DNA of 64,000 nt from Paraburkholderia dinghuensis (GCF_003837865.1 NZ_RQIS01000008.1:186001-250000); one strand, 5' to 3'. Counted from the stretch's first letter, positions 10,482 through 19,773 are shown. The notes: generated by a model from the letters alone, not told the origin. Numbers and translations: made by a program.

Positions 10482-11537
10482 TCACTCCTCTTCCTCTTCG
10501 GCGTGCGGCGTCGAGAGACTGCGCCACAGCAGCACGGGGATGATGAGCGTGAACACGATCACTTCCTTATAGGAACTCGCCCAGAACGACGAATACGACT
10601 CCAGCAGGCCGACCAGCACCGAGCCCGCCGCCGCCACTGGATAGCTCAGGAGTCCGCCGATGATTGCGCCCACGAAGCCCTTCAGGCCGATCAGGAAACC
10701 CGAGTCGTAGTAGATGGTCGTTAGCGGTGCGACGAGAATTCCGCACAGCGCGCCGAGCCCTGCGGCGAGCGTGAACGCGAGTCGCCCGGCCTGCGCCGTA
10801 CCGATTCCGACGAGCCGCGCGCCGAGCCGGTTCACGGCGGTCGCACGCAGTGCCTTGCCCGGAATCGTGCGGTCGAAATAGAAGTACAGGGCAACGATCA
10901 TCACAGCAGCCGCGCCGATCACCCACAGCGTCTGCCCCGAAATCGAGAGGCTGCCGATGTTGAAGGTGGTGTCGGTGAACGCGTTGGTGCGCGAGCCTTC
11001 GGCGCCGAACATGACGAGCCCGAGGCCCACCATCGCGAAGTGCACCGCTACGGCGACGATCAGGAGCAACAGCGTCGCCGACTCGGCAATGGGCTGAAAT
11101 GCAAGGCGGTAGATGAACGGCCCCATCGGCACGACGATCGCGAGTGTCAACGCGATCTGCGCGAGCATCGGCAGAGGTTGTGCGGCCAGTTCGCGGGTCA
11201 GCGCATACAACGCAATGGGGAACAGCAGATACTTGCCCGCGAGCGACACTAGCGTGCGCGCTGCGTGCCGGCGCCGTTCGGCGTGGCGCACGAGCCCCAA
11301 CGTTTCCGCGACGAAGCATGCCGCGCCAAGTGCGACGAGCAACCAGCAAGTCGCCGGAAACTTCTGCGATTGCAGCGCGGCGAGCGTGAGTGCGCCATAC
11401 GAGACGAACTCGCCTTGCGGAATGAAGATAACCCGCGTGACGGAAAACACGAGCACGAGCGCTAGCGCGAGCAGCGCGTAGATCGCGCCTGTCGTGATGC
11501 CGTCCTGCGCGAGGATCGCGGCAATCGATAAATCCAT
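10482..11537 (-). CDS. livH: ABC permease, LivH type (cluster 1)
   Basis: A 351-aa inner-membrane permease of the branched-chain amino acid family. The N-terminus (DGITTGAIYALLALALVLVF) and the C-terminal region (GLKGFVGAIIGGL, then a final hydrophobic segment) are typical LivH. The protein is longer than the usual 290-310 aa because of an extra stretch, about residues 60-125, that carries charged residues (HAERRRHAART) and further hydrophobic segments. It ends in an acidic tail (EEEEE). It is tightly linked to livMG and lies 180 bp downstream of a binding-protein gene. Confidence 0.92.
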   Translation of the reverse strand: MDLSIAAILAQDGITTGAIYALLALALVLVFSVTRVIFIPQGEFVSYGALTLAALQSQKFPATCWLLVALGAACFVAETLGLVRHAERRRHAARTLVSLAGKYLLFPIALYALTRELAAQPLPMLAQIALTLAIVVPMGPFIYRLAFQPIAESATLLLLIVAVAVHFAMVGLGLVMFGAEGSRTNAFTDTTFNIGSLSISGQTLWVIGAAAVMIVALYFYFDRTIPGKALRATAVNRLGARLVGIGTAQAGRLAFTLAAGLGALCGILVAPLTTIYYDSGFLIGLKGFVGAIIGGLLSYPVAAAGSVLVGLLESYSSFWASSYKEVIVFTLIIPVLLWRSLSTPHAEEEEE

Positions 11538-11718
11538 ACAGCCCTCTTACTGAAACCCTGGAAACCCGGGAACGCTGGGAACGACGAAAAACAGCAAATG
11601 AGAGACAAGCCCGGAGCACAGTGCGCCGGAGATTGTCGATGAGGAGAACGACGCGGAAACGTCCGTGCGTTTCACGAGGAACCGTCCGCGCGGACAGTCC
11701 CTCAAGCGCGAAGCGGGA

Positions 11719-12876
11719 TCACTGGCTTTGCAGCTTCCACTTGCTGTCGACGATTTCCACGATCACGCGTGCACGGTCGTCGAGACCTGCGTGATCGGTC
11801 GCGCTCATGTTGAAAACGCCATGTGCGCCTGCCATATCGCGCGTGTTTTCGAGCGCGTTACGCAACGCGACGCGGAACGCTTCGGTGCCGGGTTGAGCCG
11901 TCTTCAGTGCGACGGGAATCGCGCGCGCCAGCATCTGCCCTGCGTCCCACGCATGGCCTCCGAACGTCGAGATGGAACCGGCACCGTAGGCCTTCTCATA
12001 GGCCACTTTGTAGGTGAGCGCCGACTTCTTCACCGGATTCGTATCGGCCAACTGGTCAGCGACGAGCATCGGCCCTGCGGGCAGCAGTTCGCCTTCGCAG
12101 TCTTTCCCGCAGACGCGCAGGAAGTCGTTATTCGCGACACCGTGCGTCTGATAAATCTTGCCCTTATAGCCGCGGTCCTTCAGCGTAGTGGCCGGCAGCG
12201 CCGACGGCGTGCCCGATCCGGCGATCAGCACGGCCTCCGGATTCGCCGACATCAGCTTGAGCGCCTGGCCCGTCACAGACGAATCGGTACGGTTATAACG
12301 CTCGCTCGCGACGATCTTCAGATTGTGCTTCGCCGCTGCCGCCGTGAACTCCTTGAACCAGCTGTCGCCATAGGCATCCGTGAAGCCGATGAAACCCACG
12401 GTCTTGACGCCTTGCTTCTCCATGTAGCTCGCGAGTGCGTCGGCCATCAGGCTATCGTTCTGCGGCGTCTTGAACGCCCACTGACGCTTGCCGTCCACCG
12501 GCTGCACGATCGCCGCCGACGCCGCGAGCGAGATCATCGGCGTCTTGCTCTGCGCGACCACGTCGAGCATCGCGAGCGAGTTCGGCGTGACCGTCGAACC
12601 GACGATCGCGTCGACGTGATCTTCATCGATCAGCTTGTGGGTGTTCTTTACGGCCTTGCTCGTATCCGACGCGTCGTCGAGCACGATGTACTCCACGCTC
12701 TTGCCCGCGATCTCTTTCGGCAGGAGTGCGATCGTGTTTTTTTCCGGAATGCCGAGCGACGCGGCTGGCCCCGTCGCCGAAAGCGTCACGCCGATCTTCA
12801 CCTGTGCGACCGCCACGCCGGTTGTGCCCAACATTGCCGCTGCGAGTCCGGCACCCACCCACTTCATCGTTTTCAT
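11719..12876 (-). CDS. Periplasmic amino acid-binding protein, copy 1 (liv cluster 1)
   Basis: A 385-aa type-1 periplasmic binding protein of the LivK-like family. The start MKTMKWVGAGLAAAMLG begins a signal peptide with likely cleavage after GVAVA. The mature part opens QVKIGVTLSATGPAASLGIPEK, the usual ligand-domain entry. The ATG at 12876 has GGAGA six bases upstream; longer upstream reading adds residues without signal character. It is closely similar to the next gene upstream (13155-14321): many blocks are identical, for example the segments IPEKNTIALLPKEIAG and TFGGHAWDAG. The ligand is not readable; branched-chain or other amino acids are the family default. Confidence 0.9.
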   Translation of the reverse strand: MKTMKWVGAGLAAAMLGTTGVAVAQVKIGVTLSATGPAASLGIPEKNTIALLPKEIAGKSVEYIVLDDASDTSKAVKNTHKLIDEDHVDAIVGSTVTPNSLAMLDVVAQSKTPMISLAASAAIVQPVDGKRQWAFKTPQNDSLMADALASYMEKQGVKTVGFIGFTDAYGDSWFKEFTAAAAKHNLKIVASERYNRTDSSVTGQALKLMSANPEAVLIAGSGTPSALPATTLKDRGYKGKIYQTHGVANNDFLRVCGKDCEGELLPAGPMLVADQLADTNPVKKSALTYKVAYEKAYGAGSISTFGGHAWDAGQMLARAIPVALKTAQPGTEAFRVALRNALENTRDMAGAHGVFNMSATDHAGLDDRARVIVEIVDSKWKLQSQ

Positions 12877-13085
12877 GGCGCGTCTCCAAACGCTTTGTCT
12901 GTCTGTCGATTGCCCCGGCGTCGGGATTGTTCGCCTCGCGTCGGGCCTTTGAGTGTAGTTAGTAGAACCGCACATGTAATGCATGGTTTTCCCTGCTTGA
13001 TGCTCGATCCGGCTTATCGACTCGTTGACGGTTACGCCGTGCAACGCTTGCCCTATCCTGCCCGCGCGAAAGTTGCGCGGCCAAC

Positions 13086-13118
13086 AAAAAGGGCACGTCG
13101 GATGACCGCCGTGCCCTT
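13086..13118 (-). terminator. Intrinsic terminator between the two binding-protein genes
   Basis: On the minus strand a 9-bp stem (AAGGGCACG / CGTGCCCTT; 13118-13110 and 13097-13089) with a 12-base loop is followed by five T residues (13090-13086). It lies just after the stop of the 13155-14321 gene and before the 11719-12876 gene, so part of the transcript probably ends here. Confidence 0.8.
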
Positions 13119-13154
13119 GCATGATGCTTCGTTATGCCTGGTTTCCGACGACGC

Positions 13155-14321
13155 TCAGTCGCCCGCAAGCTTCCACTTGCCGCCGACGATCTCTACCATC
13201 ACGCGCGCGCGCTGATCGAGACCAGAATGATCGGTCGCGCTCATGTTGAAGATGCCGTGCGCGCCCGCGAGGTCATGTGTGTTTTCGAGCGCCGCGCGCA
13301 ACGCGTCGCGGAACGCCTTCGTTCCCGGCTGGCCCGCTTTCAGTGCTGCGGGAATCGCGTGCTGCAGCAACAGACCCGCGTCCCACGCATGACCGCCGAA
13401 CGTCGAGATCGAGCCCACGCCGTAGGCCTTTTCGTATGCACTCTTGTACGCGAGCGCCGACTGTTTCGCGGCATTCGAATCGGGCAACTGATCAGCGACG
13501 AGGAGCGGACCCGCCGGCAGATAAGTGGCCTCGCAATCCTTGCCGCATACGCGCAGGAAGTCGTTGTTGGCTACGCCGTGCGTCTGATAGTACTTGCCCG
13601 CATAGCCGCGTTCCTTGAGTGTCTTCTGCGGCAGCGCGGCCGGCGTGCCAGCACCGGCGATCAACACGGCGTCCGGATGTTGCGACATCATCTTGAGCGC
13701 CTGTCCCGTGACCGACGCGTCATTGCGCGCGAAGCGCTCGTTCGCGACGACCTTGATGTTCTGCTTTGCGGCTGCGACGCTGAATTCCTTGTACCAGCTC
13801 TCGCCGTAGGCGTCCGAGAAGCCGATGAACGCCACCGTCTTCACGCCGTGCGCTGCCATGTGTTGCGCGATCGCGCCGGCCATCAACTGATCGTTCTGCG
13901 GTGTCTTGAAGACCGATGCGCGTTTCGCGTCCATCGGTTCGACGATCGAGGCAGCGGCGGCCATCGAGATCATCGGCGTGGAGGTTTCAGCGGCAACGTC
14001 GATCATCGCGAGCGAATTCGGCACGACGGTCGAGCCAATCAGCGCATCGACGTGATCTTCGCTCGTGAGCTTGCGGGCGTTCTTGACGGCCTGGGTGGAG
14101 TCGGTCGCGTCGTCGAGCACAATGTACTCAATCTTCTGACCCGCGATTTCCTTTGGCAGGAGCGCGATCGTGTTTTTCTCCGGAATACCCAGCGACGCGG
14201 CCGGACCGGTAGCTGACAGCGTCACACCGATTTTCACGTCGGCGAACGCCGCACCGGACGTCACCGCTACAATCCCCGACACGACACAAGCCGCATTCAC
14301 CCAACGCAAGGCCAACCGCAT
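13155..14321 (-). CDS. Periplasmic amino acid-binding protein, copy 2 (liv cluster 1)
   Basis: A 388-aa paralogue of the 11719-12876 protein, with the same architecture: signal peptide (MRLALRWVNAACVVSG..., cleavage near AAFA), then DVKIGVTLSATGPAASLG. A GGAG at the right distance supports the ATG at 14321. The two paralogues differ along the whole length, including ligand-domain segments (SKAVKNTHKLIDEDHV against TQAVKNARKLTSEDHV), so this is an old duplication or one under divergent selection. A strong terminator follows its stop. Together the two could give one permease two ligand ranges. Confidence 0.9.
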   Translation of the reverse strand: MRLALRWVNAACVVSGIVAVTSGAAFADVKIGVTLSATGPAASLGIPEKNTIALLPKEIAGQKIEYIVLDDATDSTQAVKNARKLTSEDHVDALIGSTVVPNSLAMIDVAAETSTPMISMAAAASIVEPMDAKRASVFKTPQNDQLMAGAIAQHMAAHGVKTVAFIGFSDAYGESWYKEFSVAAAKQNIKVVANERFARNDASVTGQALKMMSQHPDAVLIAGAGTPAALPQKTLKERGYAGKYYQTHGVANNDFLRVCGKDCEATYLPAGPLLVADQLPDSNAAKQSALAYKSAYEKAYGVGSISTFGGHAWDAGLLLQHAIPAALKAGQPGTKAFRDALRAALENTHDLAGAHGIFNMSATDHSGLDQRARVMVEIVGGKWKLAGD

Positions 14322-14962
14322 CTCCACTCCTTTTGATAATCGCTTTATAAATCGCACCGGATTTTCAGAGGCTCAGGTTTCGATACTTGTATTAATCCGC
14401 CGGGCTCTGCCGATGCATTATTCCGACCCTCTAGCCGGAGAAAGCCGAGTGTAGCGGACCGGCAGTTGCGGTCGCAAGCGCTTTCCATAGGCTTACACAC
14501 GGTCCGATAGCGGCAACGCAATGCGTATTCGCACAACCAGACGCAAAGCCAGACACGACGGGCAATTCGCCGCATCACGTCACGATTGGTGTAAAACCGG
14601 GGGCGTATTCGCTCGCGTGAAAAAGAATCTCGCGCGACGCAGAAAGGAAGGGAAAAGATAATCGGCGGAAAATCGCCGGCTAAAATGAAAAGCGCTGTTG
14701 GACGTTCATCCAACAGCGCTTCCGTGTCCGGGCACTTTGTGCCTCAGTTGTCTCCTCGTTCTCCACCTGCAAATTCGGTGCATCAGAACTAGGTGAGACT
14801 TTAAGCCTCGCCCCCGGCCGTCACAACTAGCATTTACCCTAGTGGTGCAGTGCGGCACCGGTTTGGGGCGCGCTGACACATGCATGTCGCACTGCGAAGT
14901 CGCTAGGGTACACGCAAATCGCCGCGACTTTCAGCGCCGCTCGCATCACAGCGTAAATCACC
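14322..14962. other. Gene-free interval between the two liv clusters (641 bp)
   Basis: I see no credible gene here. The part next to 14321 should hold the promoter of the first liv cluster; I found no clear -35/-10 pair. The part next to 14963 holds the terminator listed at 14680-14720. The remainder shows nothing I can name. Confidence 0.6.
14680..14720 (-). terminator. Intrinsic terminator after the second liv cluster
   Basis: A perfect 12-bp stem (AGCGCTGTTGGA at 14691-14702 and its complement at 14709-14720) with a six-base loop is followed on the minus strand by TTTTCATTTT. It is about 240 bp past the stop of livM (14963) and is oriented to end that operon. Confidence 0.8.
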
Positions 14963-15934
14963 TCATGCGCGCAAACTCCGCACCCGCGCGACGATCTCCC
15001 CCACGATGCCGCGCCGGAACGCCAGCACGCACGCGATGAAGATGATGCCGGTGACGATCGTTGCGGACTCACCCAATGCGTTGAACCAGTTCAACCCCGT
15101 GACGGATGCGAGCGCCGTACCGATATCGCCGAGCCGGTCTTCGAGCGAGACGATCAGCGCCGCACCGACGATGGGTCCGAAAAGCGTCCCCATGCCGCCC
15201 ACAAGCGTCATCAGGATCACGAGGCCGGACAGTGTCCAGTACGCGTCGCCGAGCGTCTCGAAGCCCAGCACGAGCACCTTGAGCGACCCGGCGAGCCCCG
15301 CCAGTCCCGCCGAGAGCACGAAGGCGAGCAGCTTGAAGCGGTCCGTGTCGTAGCCGAGTGAAACCGCGCGCGGCTCGTTCTCCTTGATCGCACCGAGCAC
15401 TTGCCCGAACGGCGAATGCACGATGCGCACGATCAGCAGGAACGCGAGCACCATCACGAGGAGCACGACGTAATAGAGCACCAGATCCGACGAGAGCGAG
15501 AGCACGCCGAACAGCTTGCCGCGCGGCACGCCCTGCAGGCCGTCCTCGCCATGCGTGAACGGTGCCTGCAGATAGATGAAGTAGACCATCTGCGCGAGCG
15601 CGAGCGTCACCATCGCAAAGTAGATGCCCTGGCGACGGATGGCGAAAAGGCCGGTCACGACGCCGAGCAGTGTCGCCGCCGCGGTGCCGATCAGCACGCC
15701 GAGCTCGGGCGTGACGTTCAGCGTCTGCATCGTGTAGCCGGTGAGGTAGCCCGCGGACGCGAGAAACATCGCATGCCCGAACGAAAGCAGGCCCGTATAG
15801 CCGATCAGCAGGTTGAAGGCGGCGGCGAAGAGCGCGAAACACAGCACCTTCATGACGAAGAGCGGATACACGCCCCCAAACGGCGCAACGATCAAGCCGA
15901 TGAGCAGCAGTCCATAAAGTGCTTTTCTTTGCAT
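14963..15934 (-). CDS. livM: ABC permease, LivM type (cluster 2)
   Basis: A 323-aa inner-membrane permease with about nine hydrophobic segments. LivM hallmarks include NLLIGYTGLLSFGHAMF near residue 40, the cytoplasmic coupling loop IKENEPRAVSLGYD near 210, and GGMGTLFGPIVGAALI near 260. It pairs with the LivH-type permease encoded immediately upstream; the two genes overlap by one base at 15934. It is the last gene of a five-gene operon in the order livG-livF-binding protein-livH-livM. Confidence 0.93.
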   Translation of the reverse strand: MQRKALYGLLLIGLIVAPFGGVYPLFVMKVLCFALFAAAFNLLIGYTGLLSFGHAMFLASAGYLTGYTMQTLNVTPELGVLIGTAAATLLGVVTGLFAIRRQGIYFAMVTLALAQMVYFIYLQAPFTHGEDGLQGVPRGKLFGVLSLSSDLVLYYVVLLVMVLAFLLIVRIVHSPFGQVLGAIKENEPRAVSLGYDTDRFKLLAFVLSAGLAGLAGSLKVLVLGFETLGDAYWTLSGLVILMTLVGGMGTLFGPIVGAALIVSLEDRLGDIGTALASVTGLNWFNALGESATIVTGIIFIACVLAFRRGIVGEIVARVRSLRA

Positions 15935-16830
15935 CAGCGTTCCTTGCCGAAGAGGCCTGCCGGGCGAATCAACAGCACGATCGCCATGATCACGAACACC
16001 ACGGTTGCCGAGGCCTCGGGCCAGAACACGCGCGTGAAGCCCTCGATCACGCCGAGCATCAGGCCCGTGAGAATCGACCCCATGATCGATCCCATCCCGC
16101 CGATCACGACCACGGCGAACACGGTGATGATCATCGGCTGGCCCATCAGCGGCGACACCTGGATCACAGGCGCGGCCAGCACACCCGCGAATGCCGCGAG
16201 TGCGACACCGAAGCCGTAGGTGAGCGTGATCATGAGCGGCACGTTGATGCCGAACGCCTCGACGAGCTTCGGATTTTCAGTGCCGGCGCGCAGATAGGCG
16301 CCAAGACGCGTCTTCTCGATCACGAACCACGTCGCGAAGCACACGACCAGCGATGCGACAACGACCCACGCCCGATAGTTCGGCAAGTACATGAAGCCGA
16401 GATTGGTGGCGCCGGTGAGCGCATCGGGCACGTCGTAAGGCAAGCCCGACGAACCGTAGATCGAGCGGAACACGCCCTCCACGACGAGCGTCAATCCGAA
16501 AGTCAGCAGGAGTCCGTATAGATGGTCGAGCCGGTAGAGCCAGCGCAGCATCGAGCGCTCGATCACCATGCCGAGCCCGCCCACCAGAAGCGGAGCAACG
16601 ACGAGCATCACCCAGTACGGCAGATTGAAGTACGCGAGCCCCATCCACGTGAGCATCGCGCCCAGCATGAACAACGCCCCATGCGCAAAGTTGATCACGT
16701 TGAGCATGCCGAAGATCACCGCGAGGCCGAGACTCAGGATCGCGTAGAACGACCCGTTCACGAGCCCGAGCAGCAGTTGGCTCAGCATTGCCGGAAGCGG
16801 AATGCCAAAGATCGTCATGAAAGCCGCCAT
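15934..16830 (-). CDS. livH: ABC permease, LivH type (cluster 2)
   Basis: A 298-aa inner-membrane permease of normal LivH length, with features such as GLVNGSFYAILSLGLAVIFG near residue 22, NFAHGALFMLGA near 48, and GGMGSIMGSILTGLMLG near the C-terminus. It forms the membrane pore with LivM. It is 82 bp downstream of the binding-protein gene and overlaps livM by one base. Unlike the LivH of cluster 1 it has no extra internal segment, so the two clusters are not recent copies of each other. Confidence 0.93.
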   Translation of the reverse strand: MAAFMTIFGIPLPAMLSQLLLGLVNGSFYAILSLGLAVIFGMLNVINFAHGALFMLGAMLTWMGLAYFNLPYWVMLVVAPLLVGGLGMVIERSMLRWLYRLDHLYGLLLTFGLTLVVEGVFRSIYGSSGLPYDVPDALTGATNLGFMYLPNYRAWVVVASLVVCFATWFVIEKTRLGAYLRAGTENPKLVEAFGINVPLMITLTYGFGVALAAFAGVLAAPVIQVSPLMGQPMIITVFAVVVIGGMGSIMGSILTGLMLGVIEGFTRVFWPEASATVVFVIMAIVLLIRPAGLFGKER

Positions 16831-16912
16831 CTCATCAAGATCGTCCAGACGCGACGCACGGCGCGTCGTACCGACCGCGCCGTGCCCGCGTCAACGAAAA
16901 ACATCCTTGCGC

Positions 16913-18127
16913 TTACTTCCACAACGCGCAGCGCGACTCCTGCTTCGTCGTGAACGCCTGGTCGCCCGGGATTGTCGCGGAGATCTTCAAGAGGTCCCAC
17001 GGCCCCTTCGACTCAGCCGGCGTCTTCACCTGCATCAGGTACATGTCGTGGATCATGCTGCCGTCCTCGCGGATGTAGCCCTTCGCGTAGAAGTCGTCGA
17101 TCTTCGTCTTGCGCAGTTGCGCCATCACCTTGTCCGGGTCGGTCGTGCCCGCCGCCTGGACGGCCTTCAGGTAGTTCGTCGTCGCCGAATAGTCCGCGGC
17201 CTGCAGGCTCGTCGGCATCTTCTTCGTCTTGTCGAAGAAGCGCTGCGCCCACTTGCGCGTGTCCGCGTTCTGGTCCCAGTACCAGCTGTCGGTCAGCACG
17301 AGGCCCTGCGTGGTTTCGAGGCCGAGGCTGTGCACGTCCGAGAGGAACATCAGCAGCGCCGCGGTCTTCATCGTCTTCGGGATGCCGAATTCCTTCGCCG
17401 CCTTGATCGAGTTGATCGTGTCGCCGCCCGCGTTCGCGAGGCCGAGGACCTGCGCCTTCGAGGACTGCGCCTGCAGCAGGAACGACGAGAAGTCCGATGC
17501 CGAGAGCGGATGCTTCACTTCACCCAACACCTGGCCGCCACTGGCCTTCACGACGTCGGCAGTGGCTTTTTCAAGCGCGTGGCCAAACGCGTAGTCGGCG
17601 GTCAGGAAGTACCACGTCTTGCCGCCCTGCTTCGTCACCGCCGAACCCGTGCCCTTCGCGAGCGCAACCGTGTCGTAGGCATAGTGGATCGTGTACGGCG
17701 TGCACTGCTCGTTCGTCAGCGTGTCGGCACCCGCGCCCACGTTGATGTAGACCTTGTGCTTCTCGCCGGCTACCTGGCTCGTCGACAACGCCGTCGCCGA
17801 GTTCGTGCCGCCGATCACCATCTGCACGCCGTCGCGGTCGAACCATTCGCGCGCGCGCGACGCCGCGATATCGGCCTTGTTCTGGTGGTCAGCGTAGAGC
17901 AGATCGATCGGCTTGCCGAGCACCTTGCCGCCGAAATCCGCGATCGCCATGCGAATCGCTTCGAGGCCGCCCGGGCCGTCGATGTCCGCATAGAGTCCCG
18001 ACAAGTCGGTGATGTAGCCGATCTTCACCGTATCGTCTGCGGCCAGTGCACTCCCGGCACCGAACGCCATCAAGGCCGCAGCAGCGGCGGCGCGGGCTGC
18101 GAGCTGCCCGAACGTCGTTTTCTTCAT
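16913..18127 (-). CDS. Periplasmic substrate-binding protein (liv cluster 2)
   Basis: A 404-aa type-1 periplasmic binding protein. The start MKKTTFGQLAARAAAAAALM gives a classic signal peptide with likely cleavage after SALA, then ADDTVKIGYITDLSGLYADI. A TTGGAGACTGCA ribosome site supports the ATG at 18127. The binding core (GGTNSATALSTSQVAGEKHK, NVGAGADTLTNEQC) differs strongly from the two cluster-1 binding proteins. The large group with this pattern is annotated as branched-chain amino acid-binding, but tested members bind varied ligands (amides, aromatic acids). The ligand is therefore open. Confidence 0.9.
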   Translation of the reverse strand: MKKTTFGQLAARAAAAAALMAFGAGSALAADDTVKIGYITDLSGLYADIDGPGGLEAIRMAIADFGGKVLGKPIDLLYADHQNKADIAASRAREWFDRDGVQMVIGGTNSATALSTSQVAGEKHKVYINVGAGADTLTNEQCTPYTIHYAYDTVALAKGTGSAVTKQGGKTWYFLTADYAFGHALEKATADVVKASGGQVLGEVKHPLSASDFSSFLLQAQSSKAQVLGLANAGGDTINSIKAAKEFGIPKTMKTAALLMFLSDVHSLGLETTQGLVLTDSWYWDQNADTRKWAQRFFDKTKKMPTSLQAADYSATTNYLKAVQAAGTTDPDKVMAQLRKTKIDDFYAKGYIREDGSMIHDMYLMQVKTPAESKGPWDLLKISATIPGDQAFTTKQESRCALWK

Positions 18128-18241
18128 TGCAGTCTCCAACTCTGGTTGCATTGTTTTGAAAGCCAGAAAATCAATCAGCAACTTGCGGCAAAACTATTGC
18201 GTGCGGCATGTCGCGCCGCATGCAATGTGAGACCCGGAATG

Positions 18242-18997
18242 CTAGACGCCCAGCAGGTCGTGCAGCACGGGCATCTTGCTGTCGAGTTCAGCGACGCCGA
18301 AATGCTCGACGATACGGCCGTGCTCCATCACGTAGAACCGGTCAGCGAGCGGGGCCGCGAAACGGAAGTTTTGCTCGACCATCACGACCGTATAGCCGCG
18401 TGACTTCAGCGTGACGATCATGCGTGCGAGCGCCTGGACGATCACGGGCGCGAGGCCTTCGGATATCTCGTCGAGCAGCAGCAGATTCGCGCCCGTGCGC
18501 AGGATGCGCGCGACCGCCAGCATCTGCTGCTCGCCACCCGACAGCCGCGTGCCCTGGCTGTGACGGCGCTCCGCCAGATTTGGAAACATCGCGTAGATCT
18601 CGTCGAGCGACATGCTCTTCGCATTAGCGTTCACGAGCGGCGGCAGGAGCAGGTTTTCCTCGCAGGAGAGGCTTGCGAAAATGCCGCGCTCTTCCGGGCA
18701 ATAGCCGACGCCGCAATGCGCGATGCGATGAGTGGGCATGCCGATCGTCTCGCGTCCACCGATGCGGATCGACCCCGTGCGACGCCCCGCCAGCCCCATG
18801 ATCGCGCGCAGCGTGGTCGTGCGCCCCGCGCCGTTACGCCCGAGCAGCGTGACGACTTCGCCGCGCGCAACCGAAAGATCGACGCCGTGCAGAATGTGGG
18901 ATTCGCCGTACCACGTTTGCAGGCCCGCGATCTCGAGCGCAGGCTCGTTCTCCTGAGCGGCGGCATCGACGCGTTCGTTCTCCGCCACCGTACTCAT
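18242..18997 (-). CDS. livF: ABC transporter ATPase, LivF type (cluster 2), Walker A variant
   Basis: A 251-aa LivF-type ATPase. The Walker A motif reads GRNGAGRT (residues 53-60): the lysine that normally contacts the ATP phosphates is arginine, encoded CGC at 18823-18821. The signature LSGGEQQMLAVARIL and the Walker B region LLLLDEISEGLAP are present, followed by VMVEQNFRFA. The gene overlaps livG by four bases and precedes the binding-protein gene. The partner LivG has an intact Walker A but a weak signature (LAYGRKR), so one of the two composite ATP sites looks degenerate on both sides. Confidence 0.92.
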   Translation of the reverse strand: MSTVAENERVDAAAQENEPALEIAGLQTWYGESHILHGVDLSVARGEVVTLLGRNGAGRTTTLRAIMGLAGRRTGSIRIGGRETIGMPTHRIAHCGVGYCPEERGIFASLSCEENLLLPPLVNANAKSMSLDEIYAMFPNLAERRHSQGTRLSGGEQQMLAVARILRTGANLLLLDEISEGLAPVIVQALARMIVTLKSRGYTVVMVEQNFRFAAPLADRFYVMEHGRIVEHFGVAELDSKMPVLHDLLGV

Positions 18998-19773
18998 GCG
19001 TGGGCTCCGGCGAGGGTTGCGTCCGCGCTGCCCATATAGGCCTCGGCGACAAGCGGGTTCTTCGACACTTCGGCATAGCTGCCTTCGGCCAGCACCTCGC
19101 CGCGCTGCAGAACCGTGATCGTGTCGGAGATGCCAGCGATGACGTTCATGTTGTGCTCGACCATCAGGATCGTGCGCCCGCTCGACACCTTCTTGATGAG
19201 CGCCGTCACGCGATCCACGTCCTCGTGACCCATGCCCTGCGTCGGCTCGTCGAGCAGCATCAGCTCCGGCTCCATGGCGAGCGTCGTTGCGATTTCGAGC
19301 GCACGCTTGCGGCCGTAGGCAAGTTCGACGGTCGGCACATCGGCGAAATCGGTCAGGCCGACCTGTGTGAGCAAGTCCATCGCGCGGTCGTTCAGTTCGG
19401 CGAGCGAGCGCTCGCTCTTCCAGAAGTGATACGCCGTACCGAGCGAGCGTTGCAGCCCGACGCGCACGTTCTGCAGCGCGCTGAGGTGCGGAAACACAGC
19501 CGAGATCTGGAACGACCGGATGATGCCGCGCCGCGCGATCTGTGCGGGCCGCTCATGCGTGATGTCGATGCCGTTGAACACGATGCGCCCCGCGCTCGGT
19601 TCGAGGAATTTCGTGAGGAGATTGAAGCAGGTGGTCTTGCCCGCGCCATTCGGTCCAATCAGTGCGTGGATCGTGCCGCGGCACACGCGCAGGTTCACAC
19701 CGTTCACGGCCGTGAAGCCCTTGAACTGTTTGGTGAGGCCGTGCGTCTCCAGAATCGTGTCGCCGAGAATCAT
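18994..19773 (-). CDS. livG: ABC transporter ATPase, LivG type (cluster 2)
   Basis: A 259-aa LivG-type ATPase, first gene of the second liv operon. Walker A GPNGAGKTTCFNLLT is intact, Walker B reads LMLLDEPTQGMG, and the family end MVEHNMNVIAGISD has the switch histidine. The signature position reads LAYGRKRALEIA in place of the usual LPYGQQR type. The ATG at 19773 (MILGDTILETHGLTKQF) was chosen because of the GGAAGGGAAC just upstream; an upstream in-frame extension of 32 residues does not resemble the family. It overlaps livF by four bases. Confidence 0.92.
   Translation of the reverse strand: MILGDTILETHGLTKQFKGFTAVNGVNLRVCRGTIHALIGPNGAGKTTCFNLLTKFLEPSAGRIVFNGIDITHERPAQIARRGIIRSFQISAVFPHLSALQNVRVGLQRSLGTAYHFWKSERSLAELNDRAMDLLTQVGLTDFADVPTVELAYGRKRALEIATTLAMEPELMLLDEPTQGMGHEDVDRVTALIKKVSSGRTILMVEHNMNVIAGISDTITVLQRGEVLAEGSYAEVSKNPLVAEAYMGSADATLAGAHA

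Noticed and set aside
11665..14216. Very long open frames (360-516 codons) on the plus strand opposite the two binding-protein genes
   Set aside because: They are antisense to proteins with clear signal peptides and family motifs, are rich in Arg, His and Ala as expected for the opposite strand of GC-rich genes, and have no recognisable domains or ribosome sites.
16802..18403. A 533-codon plus-strand open frame opposite the cluster-2 binding protein
   Set aside because: Same reason: a GC-rich antisense shadow with low-complexity Arg/Val composition and no domain.
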